The position numbers and the translations under genes were made by a program. The notes beneath the pieces are model-generated. The model ran no database searches. It saw only the letters and a list, made by a program, of their open reading frames with translations, and was not told the origin of the DNA. A stretch of DNA of 64,000 bases, from NCBI GenBank assembly GCA_003254925.1, contig QANZ01046779.1, forward strand, positions 17,514 to 81,513, given 5' to 3'. Below, one piece after another: positions 1 to 12,372 of the stretch (positions are counted from its first letter, which is position 1; each line of letters opens with the position of its first letter). Source of the stretch: Chamaecrista fasciculata (Eukaryota; Streptophyta; Magnoliopsida; Fabales; Fabaceae).

Positions 1-38
1 AATGAGGTGTCAAGTGGAAATGAGTTGGATATTAATTT

Positions 39-292
39 GAGCAAACCCCCTTTTTGGTCCCTCAATTGTTATTGAGTCGAGGATTTGGTCCCTCAACTAA
101 GCATTTAACGGCCACCTAAGCAGATAACGGTGACACGTCATCACTTAACACCTCTATCACTAACGGACCAGACTGAGGGACCAAAACGTAAACGGGATTG
201 TACAATTGAGGGACTGAGTTGTAGTTTCCCACAATTGAGGGACCGATTCCTCGACTCAGTAACAATTGAGGGACCAAAAAGGGGGTTTGCTC
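39..292. repeat. Fold-back MITE in the promoter of the CRM gene
   Basis: The two ends are inverted copies of each other for about 45 bp with one mismatch, starting GAGCAAACCCCC and ending GGGGGTTTGCTC, and GGTCCCTCAATTG recurs inside. The right end lies 78 bp before the CRM start codon, so the element sits in the promoter or 5' leader. I found no clear target-site duplication. The type resembles non-autonomous Mutator-like or other fold-back MITEs; the superfamily is inferred. Confidence 0.6.
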
Positions 293-369
293 TTGATATT
301 TTCTTATCCCGTATTTTTTTGCAAGCTTGAGATTAGATTCCACAGCGCAATAGCTAGCGAGAAACAGAA

Positions 370-2777
370 ATGGCGGCTTCATCGCCTTCCTGTCATCTTC
401 TTCACCTTCTTCGTTCGCATCCTTCTTCATCGTCATCATCCTCTTCTTCTTCTTCTTCTTTTGTTTCCCTTCTGAAACCCCTGCTTCTCTCCTCCTCCAT
501 TGCTCAAACCCCCAGTGCTATACCTAAACGCCTTTCACAGATTCAAATTCAAAATCTTCGAAAAACCCTACTTTCCATCTCTAACCCTCTCATCCGTCGT
601 CATTCTTTCGCTTCGCCGGCGGCGATTTCTGTTCCTCAGAGGCATTTCTCTGCTCTCGGAGACGCAGATGCGGCGGAGAAATCTGAGGACGATGAAGGAA
701 TTGAACAACAGCTCGATGATGAAGAAATTAGGGTTGAAAGCGATGGTGAGGGTGCCGATTCCGGTTCGGGTGTGTCGCCATTGGAGAGAAATAGAGAGGA
801 GAGGTTGAAATTGCCGAGTCTTACTGTGAAAGAGAGGAAAGAGCTTTCGTCTTACGCTAACAGTTTAGGGAAAAAGCTCAAGAGCCAGTTGGTTGGCAAA
901 TCTGGCGTTACCTCTAATGTTGCCTCCGCGTTCATCGAGAACCTTGAATCTAACGAGCTTCTCAAGGTGCAAATTCCATAAATTTTGGTTTACCATTGGT
1001 TGTTATGCTTCTGAAAGTTGTACATTAGTGTCGATAATGGAAATTACTCTGTGTTTAGTTCCACACCTGAATTTTCAATCATGCCTTGTTTGACATATTT
1101 TCGAGTTATGGATAAGTCGAATTGTTTTAAAGAGTCTTTAATTTGAGAACTGAAGCTTGAGCTTTTTAGTGTTAATGTGGTTTATGTGTCACTTTAAAAT
1201 AACATGACTCTCTTTTGCACATTTTGGTATTGCTTGTGTAATTGGTTGAATTCTCAAATAAGTTTTCTTTTGACTTAGTACTATTTATGCTTTATAGTAT
1301 GATCGTGGTTGAGATTATTACACCTGGAGACCTCTGGCAAGTTATTTATTACTGTGATTATCATGGACGTAAGCTGGATGTAAGCATTTGCTAATTTTTG
1401 TACATGCATGATTGTCATTGATCTTTTTATGGTTCGAGCTTCCTGGCAGTGCTTGCAAAGTATTTATATACAAGATTGTGTTTGTACTGAAAAAAAATAT
1501 ATATATAGGTTAAAGGTTCATTTTTGTCTTAAATGTATGCTCTAATGTTTATTTTCGTTTTTCATATTTCAAAATGTTTTAATTGGTCCAAAATGTTGCA
1601 AAAAATGTCTCATTGTGGTTCCAAACTATTGCATATATCATATTTCTCTCGTTTCAAGTTCGAATGTGATGAGTTCAAAGTTACGTACTGTTTTCAAAGA
1701 GTACTTTTTCTATCCAGTTGGGGCTGTCAACAAATGAGGTCATCGGTCACGAAAGTAAACCATTCGTTTTAGGGTCAAACAAGAAAAATTAATCATATAT
1801 CTCTCGTTTCAAGTTTGAATATGACGAATTCAAAGCTACGAGTTACTCTTATCAAGTTCTTTGAACTTGAAATGAGAGACGAAAGAAATATGACCATATT
1901 CGATAGCTTGAGACCAAAATGAAAGATTTTTGTCAACATTTAGAGCCAATTTGAATATTTTGAAACATAAAGGACCAAAATAAACAATAGAGCTTACATT
2001 TAGGACCAAAATGACCCTTTGACCAAAAAAAAAAAAATACAACATTGTGTTTGTGAGGCGTACTTCAATCCGCTGCTGATTGCCCTGGAATGGCTGTCAT
2101 AACTCTCGTGGTGATTTGCTGCAATTGATTAGAATATTGAGTGGCTTCTATTGGCGGTCTCTACTATTAACTTTATTACTCTGATTGAGTTACTATTAAT
2201 ACATAGAAGTAGGAATCACCAAAATAAAATTACTCAGAGTGCGAAGAGTAATTTTGAAGCACCCAGATTCTGTGTAATTAGTCTTTCTAGATCTTGTTTT
2301 CTTTTCTTCTTTCTTGCCTAATGAATCCAAAGGATCTAAGCAATTATCTTTTTTTTTTTGTTTTTTTTTATATCATTGCAAAAAATTTCAAAAATAAAAG
2401 GTTTATTTATTCATGTCTTCATATGAATGGCATTTGCAGATTAAAATACACCGGACGTGTCCAGGAGAGCTAGAAGATGTGGTGAAGCAGTTAGAAGAAG
2501 CAACTGGTTCAGTGACTGTTGGTCAAATTGGTCGAACAGTGATTATATACAGGCCTAGTCTCACCAAATTGAAGGCAGAAGAGAAGAAGAAACAAGCTCG
2601 TAAAGTTTTTCTCAGAAAACAGCTAAAACCAAGACTGGTTAGAAAGTTACAACATTTCAGCTTTCTTTCCTTAAGCATTTTTGTTCCTTGCTATGTTTCC
2701 CTCATAGTCTTAAACTGCAGGGGCAGGGCAAGGAAGAATCAAAATTCTCAAGGCGGAGATCAGCTTGGAAACAATAA
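370..2777 (+). CDS. Single CRM-domain (CRS1/YhbY) RNA-binding protein, organelle-targeted
   Basis: Proposed exons are 370-966, 2440-2637 and 2721-2777, giving about 283 residues. The N terminus is rich in Ser, Leu and Arg and nearly free of acidic residues (about residues 1-95), like a mitochondrial or plastid presequence. An acidic stretch follows, then one CRM domain at about residues 151-247 with LTVKERKELSSYA, KKLKSQ, VGKSGVT, CPGELEDVV and the closing GQIGRTVIIYRPS. CRM proteins descend from bacterial YhbY and bind RNA in group II intron splicing or organellar ribosome assembly; single-domain plant members include CFM4. The first junction joins ELLK to IKIHRTCPGE exactly in frame. The last exon is less sure: the 83-bp intron 2638-2720 gives a basic tail ending SAWKQ. 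A possible later exon follows an acceptor near 3861 and may be 3' UTR. Tail-to-tail neighbour is DTX46. Confidence 0.82.
1508..2024. repeat. Fold-back element in CRM intron 1
   Basis: The left end (GGTTAAAGGTTCATTTT) and right end (AAAATGACCCTTTGACC) are imperfect inverted repeats, and both arms carry TGGTCC/GGACCA motifs. The element lies wholly in intron 1 and is followed by an A-run. No target-site duplication could be fixed. Confidence 0.45.
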
Positions 2778-4818
2778 TAATTCAAAGACAAAGGTTTGCT
2801 CCAATGCTCAACCTTTATAGACTGGAGACTTTGCATTCATGTAATTAAGAGAGTAAATTTACTTTTTAATCCTTAAATTTGTTCTAAAATTATGATTTAG
2901 TCTTTTAATATTAAAAACACGTTTGTCAAGACAATTTAGCTGCTTCCCTTACAATGTTTTAATTTTAAAAATTGAAAAAAAAAATACAAATAGAAAAAAA
3001 AAAGAAAAATTATAAAAGGGAGAGAGAGACAGACTCATTAATTGAATAGTTCAATCAATTGAGTTTCCCACAGCATTCTCTTTTATGTAAATAATGATGA
3101 TATCTATGCAGATAGATTTAGTATTGCCCTTTTCTGAATGTAAATAATGATATAAGTCTTGCATATTAAAAATAATATTTTTAATATTCAAGTAACTTAT
3201 AAATTTGAGACAAATTTAAACACTACAAAATTTGATTTTGTAAGATGATGTGATAAGACATAAGGCAGTTGAAAAAGTCTCGGTTGAAGCTCATTTTTTA
3301 TCAAAATTCTCAAGTTGTACAAGCTTCATTCAAAGTATCTGACCTTTTTGAAGGTAGATAATGATATTTATAAAATGCAGAATATCTATTTTTATATCTA
3401 CTCAAGTGATTTTTACTGTCTATTCCTACTAAGTGATTCTTAATGGAAAAAACTGAGTATTTCAGTTCATCCCCTTTTTATAGAAAAATCGATGACTTAT
3501 GTATAAAGTAATAAGAATTTTTGAATTTGAAGAAAAAAAACAACTTCGCTGACAATTATTGGTTTAACTAGAAGAGTCCTCCGAATATTTTGGTCTTATA
3601 TTAGTAATAAGTTTCAATATTTCTTTTTGAATATGGAAAGATAATGAAAATGTATAAAAAAAAAATAATGAAATGTTAGTATAAAAAATTGATAGAAAAA
3701 TGATTGATGGAGAGAAAAATAGACTATCTGAGCTCAATTGTCTGGATAGCAAAGCTCTTTATAACATTACCCAAAGTGTAATATGATTGACTATGAATTT
3801 TGACTCTTTAGTTTTAGTTGCTTTTCTGCAACTCTTGACAATGCACTTGACTGTTTTGCAGAGCAGTTAGTGGCAAGAGAGTAAAAAGGGGTTATTTTTC
3901 CACGAGTTCTGGAGGATTATTAATCTTTTTATGGTACAAGAAATTTCCAGAACAGGGTATATGCCAGAATAAGCACAAAGTTGGTACTAATTACTCAGAT
4001 CCTGAATTTGGAACCGTGTTGTCAGTTGACTGGTTGCTGTAGGATCAATTCACCTAAAAGGGTGGTGGTTGCTGTAGAATTTTGTCCTCCAATTATGAAT
4101 TATCCTTTATGTAAGATTGAGAAAACGCCATGTTATTTATATGTATATATATTAATTTGATATTGTTAATTAAGATTTATATTTAGGAAGTAATGCTCAA
4201 TTTAGAAATTGAATAACACAATGAATAATCCTTTTTTCTGGCACAATGATTCTACATTAAGTATGTCCTCTAGAATTCATTGTGTGATAGTGATAAAATA
4301 ATTAATAAGTGTACATATGGCGCAAATAATAAAAACATTACGCACTGCCTGTGAGAATAGACATCTTATAGTTTTGGCCTTTGGGGATTAAATCCTCTAT
4401 ATTTCTTTTTTTTTTTTTTATATATTTTNATTACCCTATAGCTGAATATATAAGTTACAAGACAGCCTGGTTCAAAAAAAAAAAAAGTTACAAGACAGCT
4501 CTGAGAGACCTTGGGAAAAGGAGAAATTTGTTTATTAGCATATTGAAGTGAATCTGAAAATGTAACTCTAGGCATTCAGGGTAGGTGCAAAGATTTTCTG
4601 AAAATGAATATAAACTTGAATATACGGGAGGAATGCAGAGGCTTATTAATTGCTTGCAATGCATCATGCTCCAAAGAATACATGTAATGGCTTTTAGAAT
4701 TTAAGTTTTTTTTTATCCATTTCTGATACTTGTACAAGAAATGCAAGTAAAATACAAGTGTTTCTATCCTTATGAAGCTATTTCCATTCCATATCTAAAA
4801 ATGTACCGAGTTCCTCAG
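2778..4818. other. Intergenic space between convergent CRM and DTX46 genes
   Basis: AT-rich, with no convincing coding region. It probably holds both 3' UTRs; a pyrimidine tract and acceptor-like TTTTGCAG near 3855-3861 could start a terminal CRM exon. An isolated N at 4429 follows a long T-run and marks an assembly join. Confidence 0.5.
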
Positions 4819-7800
4819 CTATGCTGTCTTTAGTTTTTGCAGCTTATACTGTTCAAAATCTTCAGAATATAGCATGCCATTGGGAGAAAGAACGCGCTGG
4901 AGAGCCATCGAAAACCGAGCCTAACAAGAATAAAATAATAGATTTATCTAACATGTGCCTTTAGGACATATTTTAAGTTTTTTCTGATTTTATGAAAAAA
5001 AAAAAAGTTTCTTCTGATTAGTTAATAGAGCATCTCATATTTTAAAATCTATGAAAATTTATTTAAAAAATAATTTTTAATGTTTGAAAATTCACTTTGA
5101 CCAATTAAAAGAAACCTTAACATGTGCCCTAAGGACACATGTTAGAAGGACCCTAAAATAATTTATCGAATTTTACAAATACGAATAATCTAGTTCTTAA
5201 ATAGTTAAATCTGTTCAAAAATTATTATTTTTAAAGGGTAAATTACACTTTGGTACCTTGTGGTTTGGTCATATTTCACTTTGGTATCCTGTGGTTTAAA
5301 AAGTGACACTTTGGTGGTACCCTGTGGTGTATTCCATTAACACTTTGGTACCCTTTGGAGCTATTTTGTAATTTTAATCATAACAAAACTTTACAAAAAT
5401 TACATATTGACCCCCAATATTTTCAGAAAATTACAAATAGGTCCCTGGATACATATTATCTAGGGACTAAAATGAAAACCATAAAAAAATTTTGGGGGTC
5501 AAAATGTAATTTTTACAAAATTTGTTATGATTATATTTACAAAATAGCTCTAAAGGGTACCAAAATATGTTAACGGAGAATACCAAAGTGTCACTTTTTA
5601 AACAACATGGTACCAATGTGAAATATGTCCAAGCCATAGGGTACCAAAGTGTAATTTACCCATTTTTAAATATTAAAAAAAATTGATTCTTGATATATTT
5701 AATTATTTACAAATATCAATTATTTAATAAGAGTAAACTAACAATTTGATCCCTAAAAGATCACAGAGTTAACAACTTAGTATTTGAAAGATTGAAATGT
5801 CCAATTTAATCCCTAAAAGATCAAAATGATATACCAATTAGTCCTTTTACTTTAACTAAATGGTATACTATTTTAATCATTTTAAGACTGAATTGTCAAT
5901 TCAGTGGTCTTTTAAGGATCAAATTGTTAGTTTACTCTTTAATCTACATGAATAACAAGATTAAATGGTTGATATTTTTACAAATATCAATAACTAGAAA
6001 ATATATTTTTAATATTCAAAAATTAAATTACACTAAAATAATATATTTACTTTATAAATAATACTTAATCCAAGCAAGAGATTTTAGTCTTACCCATTGA
6101 AATATTGCGAGTGCAAGCCAACAGCCTTGGAAACCATATCTTCTGCTCAACATCTGGCATTAAAATAAACTCGGAGGTTAAGGCAAAGTGGGTGCTAGCA
6201 ACTTTAGGAAGCACAACACAAGACCAGGAAGAGGTTAATACCAATAATACAAGTGCACACATAGAAAAGCATCCACTCATTGATAAACTTATATATTTTA
6301 GATCCCGTCCAGCCTGCATAAAGAAATATTCAATCCATGAGAGCAAGTTGGAGAGATACATCAAATAATAATGCAGTTTTATGTTAAAATTAAGGTCTGA
6401 ACTCCAACGGTGTAAAACAGAGAAGTGATTTAGTTTTAGGGTAAATTAATGATATGATCCCTTGTATGATGATAAAATTTTCAGTCAAGTCTCTAAAAGA
6501 TCAAATTATAAAATTTAGTCCTTTAAAGAAGCAATTACAATCAATTTGATTATTTTATTAAGATATTAATTCAAATTTAATGGTTAATATAGTTTTGTAA
6601 CATCAATTGTTAAGGATAATATCAACAAAATTTAGAACCACATCAGATTTTGTAATTTAATTTAGTTACTATCTTTAACAAAACTGACTTAATTGATTAT
6701 AATTGCATTAAATTTCATAATTTTATCTCTCAAAGATTAAATTGAGAAATTTATCATCTTTTAGTGATCAAATCATTAATTTATTCTTCAATTTTATTGA
6801 TGCTGAAACAACAGAATTCAGTTGTGAGAGTCTGATGCAATCATGCAAACACCTAATTTGAAGTCCCTTAGAAGTTCAGCACGGGATGTTCCAAACTCTA
6901 ACAACTTTAGGTTTATGGGAACTTATTGGTATTTCTAAGCTATTAGTTTTATTTCTATAACTCCCTGTTCATCTACTCCCATAAACATTTACTTGCTATC
7001 AACTTTAGATTGTTTGAACTTTTGAAATGAACATACCAGCAATGTTCCTTCAAGGCTTACAGTAGGGGGTGTTATAGCCAGTGCTACAATGTATGGAATC
7101 AGCACCTTGTGCATCTGCATGGGTCACAACACAAATGCTGCAGTTAATAACTAACTTTGGTCAAGATATTATACATCTAGTCTCAGTTCATAGAATCTTA
7201 TCATAATCTGTTTTCTCAGCTGCTTATTTTAGAACTCAATGCAAATCATATGACAAACATCTAAAGTTTGAAGTGGGAGCACTGACCTCCTGGATAACTA
7301 TTTGATCACGTGTATAAATGTTAGGGAATAACCAAGGAACTGATGTTCCAACAATTCCTAATAGCAGCCCAAGTATAATTCCAATCGTCACAAGAGACCT
7401 TAGCAGCACTCTAGCCTGTTGACATTATGAAAATTCAGGGAACTTTATAGAAATTCAGCTGCACTGATTGGTGACAAGAAAATCCCTTCCTGTCTGAAAA
7501 GAAGGATCCTCTTCATGTTTCACATGAAAGTCGAGTAGAGGGTACAGAGTCATGAAAGTAAACTGTGGTATTTTGATTTTTTGGCCTGACAAAAGTAAGA
7601 TGTGGTATTGGAAATTAGTAATTCTAACCTTTGCCAAACTGCGATTCACACCATATAACAATTCAGGCATAAATGATTGGGCAGTTTGAGAGAGAGGTTC
7701 ACCCCATACTGTACACGTGCAGAAGGTTTGAACCATGACCTGAAGCAAAAGTAAAGTTTCATCACTGTCCTTGAAGTTAGTTTTCTGCAAACATTCAGAT

Positions 7801-10800
7801 GGAAGTGAAGCAAGGAATAGTCACAAAAGTAGAGATGGGTCATACTAACTTGATGGGCAGCCATTGTATGTGTACCCATTGATGTAGCACAATATATAAG
7901 CAGTGCATAGAAACCCACCTAAACACGAAAAGTCTCAGTCACATAAAGGTTAGAGCAAAAATGAAAAATTGAGATAAATACTTGATGCAACCTTTGACAT
8001 CAACGTCAAAAATACAGGAGCGGCAAGCCCTAGTATCTTCAAAAACTCCTGGGGTGAAGGAATGGAGAAGGCATATGCGTTGTATCCCTTTTTATTTAGA
8101 GTCTGAATCATTATGTATGCGGCAACAACCTAGAATGATTGAGACTAGGAAAATGAATGAATACTCGTTTGAGCGAATTGAGAAGAGATGCAATAACTTC
8201 TAATGCATTATATGAATGTTCAGCATACTTGTGATGCCATTGCAGCCCATGCGGCTCCAGCAATACCATAGCCCAGATATTTACAGAGAACTAAAAGACC
8301 AATGCAATTTACGGCAAAAGCAGCAGCCAAAGCCTTCAAGGGTCCCCAGGAATCTTTCATACCAAGACTGTGAGAGCAAATAATGAATATCAGGATTCAA
8401 CTGAGAATTAATTACTCAAACAAGACCTTATCAATTACATCAAGCTTAGAGTAAATAGAAACTTAAAGATTTTGCTTAACCAAAAATTGTATGAGAAGCC
8501 GGAGAGATGAAAATCTATGTTTCCAGTTAAAATACAAGGAGGAAATGAGATATTATTGCCATATAGTTGCCATTATTGGTAGAGTAGCAACAAATCACTA
8601 TCTCAGAGTTTCCTGAATAAGGAAACTTTTAGCATTGTGCTTCAAGTAAATATAGACAGAAATAGGAAACACTCTATTTACTTTAACCATTCAACAGAAT
8701 TAATATGAACAGTTACATGCAAATGAAATAGAATGTCAACAGTAGTATCTCATATTAAAAAAGAAGTGCTAAAAGTTGCAATCTTCCATTTCAGATAGTT
8801 ATGCATGAGAATTAAACAGCATTTTTCACCTAGCACTTTGAGCAACCCATCCGACAAGTAATGCAGGCCAGGCTAAGCCTCGAATCTAACAACAAAGAGA
8901 CTCCTGATAAGTCATTGAAGCAAACGAACAGAGGAGAAAAAAAATCATAGCTTTATAATTTTCGGAGTTGATAATTACAAATCTATAATCTTATTTACAA
9001 ATCTAGATCTCATGGAAAGAACATTGCTATAGTGCCTTTATCTAATATTATGAGGAAAGAGAATGGAAATGAATGAAGGCTTCAATCAATGCCTTCCATT
9101 AAATGTTTGATAATTTGTTAACTTTCAAAAAAATAAAAATGGTAGTCTTTACCTTAAAAAAAAAAAGGAATAAAAAGAAAGGAAAATTATAAGCAATAAA
9201 AAGAAAGACCTGGACATAAGTGTTTGCTACAGGTACGACATGTGCATTCTTTGGCCCAGTAAAAGCTGAAAAAGATGTAGACAGAAAACTGATCAGTTAT
9301 TGGATTGGCTCTGCTACCTGTTCTGCACAAGCAAAATATTGTTATCCTAAGTATGAAGCGCACAAAAGCACTCCACCTTCCATATACATAAAACGAAGTA
9401 ATAGATTTCAATACCAGTGAGTATTGCTGAACCAAATAATTTTGTGAACACAAACATCACCGAGCCACAAGCTAACCCAACAAAAAGCAAGACCGAGATG
9501 TGATGCTGTACTTCTTCTCTATCCTACACAAAGCATAGATATGACAAACAACAAGGGGGTAAAACTTCAAAATTTACATGATCAAGAAGATTTGTCAAAT
9601 GATATCGGTAAAATCGATATTTGATAAATCTCAGCAACATGTGAAGATTAGGTATATGAACAAATTCATTAGGTGAGCTTAAGTTTGCAAACTATAAGAT
9701 TAAACATGTGAATATTAGCAAAAACCTTGAATTAAAATCAAAATTTCCTTTTGCTTATTTTAACTTTTCTCTCCCGTGAAAATCGTTTTCCTCTCATTAA
9801 GATCACACATATTGCCATCAAACATAAATAGGTTGACCAAGTCTTTCTTTCCTACCAGGAAGTCCCTATTCAGTATGCACAATTAAAAATTTTACCGTTA
9901 ACAAGCTGAATCCTTTGTAAAATTTACAAAAAGTCTTTCAACAAAAGTAACAACGAAGAACCAGCGGCAATTATCTACAATGAAGAAACTAACCTGTTTT
10001 GCAAGGGCAGTAGCAACCATGTTTGAAGTAGCAACCGAGAGAAACATGAACAAATAGCTCATGTAATCACAAACAACAGTGGCAGGGCCTGTTCATGCAA
10101 AATTAGGAGCATGGATGATACATATATAGCAGCTACCAAAGTGTAAACAAACTAATTGACTGATAGTGAACACTGTATAATTATCCTTACTCTAACTATT
10201 TCGGTTACAAGATCTAGAGTTCGTTAACTTGTTAGCTCATTCTGTTTAGTCTCTAGCACTGTGTATAGTCTCTTGTACTCAGTCTATTCTACTTGTTCAA
10301 TCAATCAATAATACTCTAATTTCACTTTCTTCTTCTCTTTCAAACTTCCCTAACAATGAAGTATGAACTGACAGTAATAACAAAATCAGTACCTAAAGCA
10401 GCAAGCTCAGTGGAACTTCCCTGACCGATAACCGCCGTATCAATGAGACTCATAAGCGGTCCACATATCCAAAGCCCCGTGGCTGGTCCACTGAACATAA
10501 CAATTTCCTTCATCTGATCCCATATACTCCGGTCAGCGAGTTCCTTTGTCTCAACCTTCTTCCCTGCAATTCCGATTTCTTGTTCTCGAGAATCGTCGTC
10601 ATTTTCAGCGAGTTCTTGCGTCCGATTGACGCAGGGAGTGACAAGCCAGTCGCGATTCGAACGGGAATTCCGGAGGCATAGATTTGAGGGGAAAGTGAAA
10701 TTGAGAAAGGAAGGCGATGAGGAATGGAGAGGGAGATGGTTGATTGAGAAGGAGGATGAAGATTGAGGAAGTGAAAGCACATTAGGGTTTTGAAGAAAGC

Positions 10801-10834
10801 GAGATTGAGGCGAGAGGAGGAGTTTGGAAGCCAT
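4819..10834 (-). CDS. DTX46: Plastid MATE-family transporter, DTX46/EDS5 type
   Basis: Fourteen exons (minus strand, 5' to 3'): 10834-10393, 10088-9994, 9523-9415, 9265-9210, 8885-8830, 8367-8229, 8129-7992, 7918-7850, 7739-7629, 7415-7287, 7114-7037, 6313-6242, 6153-6094, 4920-4819. All phases agree and give 551 residues, close to about 560 for Arabidopsis DTX46. Residues 1 to about 75 form a Ser-rich plastid transit peptide. Family motifs follow: [92 protein letters not shown] and the tail [17 protein letters not shown] proteins are twelve-helix antiporters; the EDS5 relative exports isochorismate from plastids for salicylate synthesis. The substrate here is not known. Introns 11 and 13 hold several MITEs. 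The gene looks intact; the MASK start was preferred because the transit peptide begins there. Confidence 0.93.
4948..5145. repeat. Short fold-back MITE in DTX46 intron 13
   Basis: The left end reads CTAACATGTGCC and the right end ACACATGTTAG, an inverted pair around an AT-rich core. A relative lies at 62226-62395. No target duplication was fixed. Confidence 0.5.
5236..5661. mobile_element. Mutator-like MITE (family A), in DTX46 intron 13
   Basis: Long near-palindromic arms begin GGGTAAATTACACTTTGG and end CCAAAGTGTAATTTACCC. Both sides are flanked by the same 9 bp, ATTTTTAAA (5227-5235 and 5662-5670), the duplication length typical of Mutator-like elements. It is 426 bp long with no coding capacity, so non-autonomous. 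A second copy lies at 61374-61789. Confidence 0.8.
5731..5937. repeat. Fold-back MITE in DTX46 intron 13
   Basis: Left end GAGTAAACTAACAATTTGAT and right end ATCAAATTGTTAGTTTACTC are exact inverted repeats about 22 bp long. Flanks share only a loose TTTAAT. It belongs to a group with motifs of the kind 'aattTAGTCCcttaAAAGAT' that recur at 6439-6787 and 28018-28330. Confidence 0.6.
6439..6787. repeat. Fold-back MITE in DTX46 intron 11
   Basis: GGGTAAATTAATGATATGATCC at the left is matched by an imperfect inverted copy ending ATCATTAATTTATTC at the right, with paired AAAGATCAAATT-type motifs within. It is non-coding; the ends are approximate. Confidence 0.45.
10160..10353. mobile_element. Possible solo LTR (copia-like) in DTX46 intron 1
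   Basis: The stretch begins TGATAGTG and ends CCCTAACA, and contains TCTCTTGTACTCAG and TTCAATCAATCAATAATA, which resemble the 3' part of plant copia LTRs. I saw no matching target duplication and no internal region. Age cannot be judged from one copy. Confidence 0.3.
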
Positions 10835-11471
10835 TTTGAAGGATTTGAAGAAGAAGAAGAAGAAGAAAAAGATGGGTTCCAAGAAAAATGGAAGGAAATG
10901 CGAGTGGTTTATAATTTTGACACGATTATTTAATTGGATTTTTATATGTTTGTATTTCTTGGCTTTTTAATGTCACTCTCTCTCTCTCTGATTAGAAAAC
11001 GATAAATTTAAAAGCACAAGTGGTTGCTTGGCGGGTTCACTATCATGGACGTAGCCACGTTGGAGCCACGGGGGAGAGAAAGTTCATTTATGAGAAAAAA
11101 TCAATTTTTTGGTCGTCAATTTTATATTTAAGTTATAAGAAATCAAATAAATTTCTTCTACACATATTAAGTTATAAGAAATTAAATTTAAACGTGAGTT
11201 TGATTAGAAATAGTCATATTTTACAATAGATTTTCAGAAATTCAAACAAGTATTCACACTTTCATAGATTATAAAAATAAAATTAGTATTTATAAATATT
11301 AATTCACAAAATGGAAGATAAAAAATACAAGAAAAAACAAATTAAATTATGAAAGAAGGGAATTGTAATATATAAAGCTCTTTTGAAAACTCTAAAGTTT
11401 TCTATTCACTCACTTCTCATGGAGCATATTTAATTGACCCTTCACATTCATTTTAATTATAATTAAAATAT
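10835..11471. other. Upstream region of DTX46 with a CT/GA microsatellite
   Basis: No gene seen. A GAA/CTT-rich run sits just before the DTX46 start and a (CT) run at about 10975-10990 lies in its promoter. The rest is AT-rich. Confidence 0.45.
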
Positions 11472-11935
11472 GGGTAAATTGTAGTTTGGTACCCTGTGGT
11501 TAGGGGCGATCCCACTTTGGTACCCTGTTAAAAAATTTTTGCAATTTGGTGCCTCGTGGTTTGCTCCGTTAGCGAATTGGTCCCTGTGCTTTATTTTCGT
11601 TAGGATTTAACGGAAAATGTGATTGTGACCACCTTAAAATGTCAAAAACCTCCCAACAAGTCTTCTCTTATGCGTTTAAGTCCTTTCCCTTTACTAAAAG
11701 GGATCAAAACATAAAGAAAACATAAACTAAAGGGTATATTATGTAACTTTACTGTTGAGTTGAAATTAATTATAAAAGGGTCTTTAAAATTTTAATATTA
11801 CAGAATTTTCTTTTTTTCATAACGTTTCTTTTGAATAGGTCCTGATTTTATTACACTTTAATCCCAAAAGTTTATGATCTTTATCAAAATAGTCCTTAGA
11901 ATCTCAAAAGACAAATGAACATCTATTATTTATCA
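11472..11935. repeat. Direct repeat copy 1 (family B, related to the MITE ends)
   Basis: Starts GGGTAAATTGTAGTTTGGTA and carries TACCCTGTGGTTAGGGGCG and GTTTGCTCCGTTAGCG. About 400 bp of it recurs in the same orientation at 12373-12785, including TATGCGTTTAAGTCCTTTCC and AGACAAATGARCATCTAT. The start resembles family A, suggesting a Mutator-like origin, but no right terminal repeat is present here. Confidence 0.6.
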
Positions 11936-11939
11936 AAAC

Positions 11940-12030
11940 TAGGGTTTAGGGTTTTAGGCATATTAAAAATCCTAAAACCCTAAACCCTCAACTCTAAAAT
12001 CTAAAATCCTAAACCCTAAACCCCTAAAAA
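11940..12030. repeat. Degenerate telomere-like repeat, both orientations
   Basis: CTAGGGTTTAGGGTTTTAGG is followed about 10 bp later by CCTAAAACCCTAAACCCT and then further CCCTAAA units with drift. The plant telomere unit is CCCTAAA/TTTAGGG; here both strands' versions lie back to back. The block sits between the two family-B direct repeats. Confidence 0.6.
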
Positions 12031-12105
12031 AATCACTCTCTTGCTATTTGGTCCCTGGGTCCTCAAATTTATTAAATCAAAATTAAAAAAAAAATATTTT
12101 GTTCC

Positions 12106-12290
12106 CTAAATCCTAATTTCATCATCATTTTCCTTGGTGACCTCAATTTCAACACACCAAATCTCCATCTCTTTCCCATTCCCTTCTTCCCAAATCACAA
12201 GCAATCTCCCACCAACATCAGCCATAGTCGCTCCATACAAGAATCTCGGCAATCCCTTCTCCAACCCTCTCAATTCCTTCCAAATGAGAA
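12106..12290 (-). pseudogene. F-box/kelch-repeat gene fragment (SKIP6-like)
   Basis: The minus strand encodes a short open stretch with WKELRGLEKGLPRF, GATMADVGGRLLVIWEE and GNGKEMEIWCVEIEV. This matches the last kelch blades of F-box/kelch proteins of the SKIP6 type as I remember them. There is no F-box and no upstream kelch repeat nearby, so it is an isolated 3' fragment. It lies between two direct copies of a repeat, as expected if a transposon picked it up or a duplication moved it. Identity by memory only. Confidence 0.5.
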
Positions 12291-12372
12291 ATACAGAACC
12301 TAAACTTAACATATCATCTTAAGAGTCAATATCAATCTTGATGAGTTAGAGTAAGATATATCATTTTAAAAT

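Noticed and set aside
1836-2045. Minus-strand frame in CRM intron 1
   Set aside because: It reads the arm of a fold-back repeat; no protein-like features.
6065-6364. A single 99-codon minus-strand frame covering the last DTX46 membrane segments
   Set aside because: Family comparison shows it contains an 88-bp intron (6154-6241); splicing restores [17 protein letters not shown].
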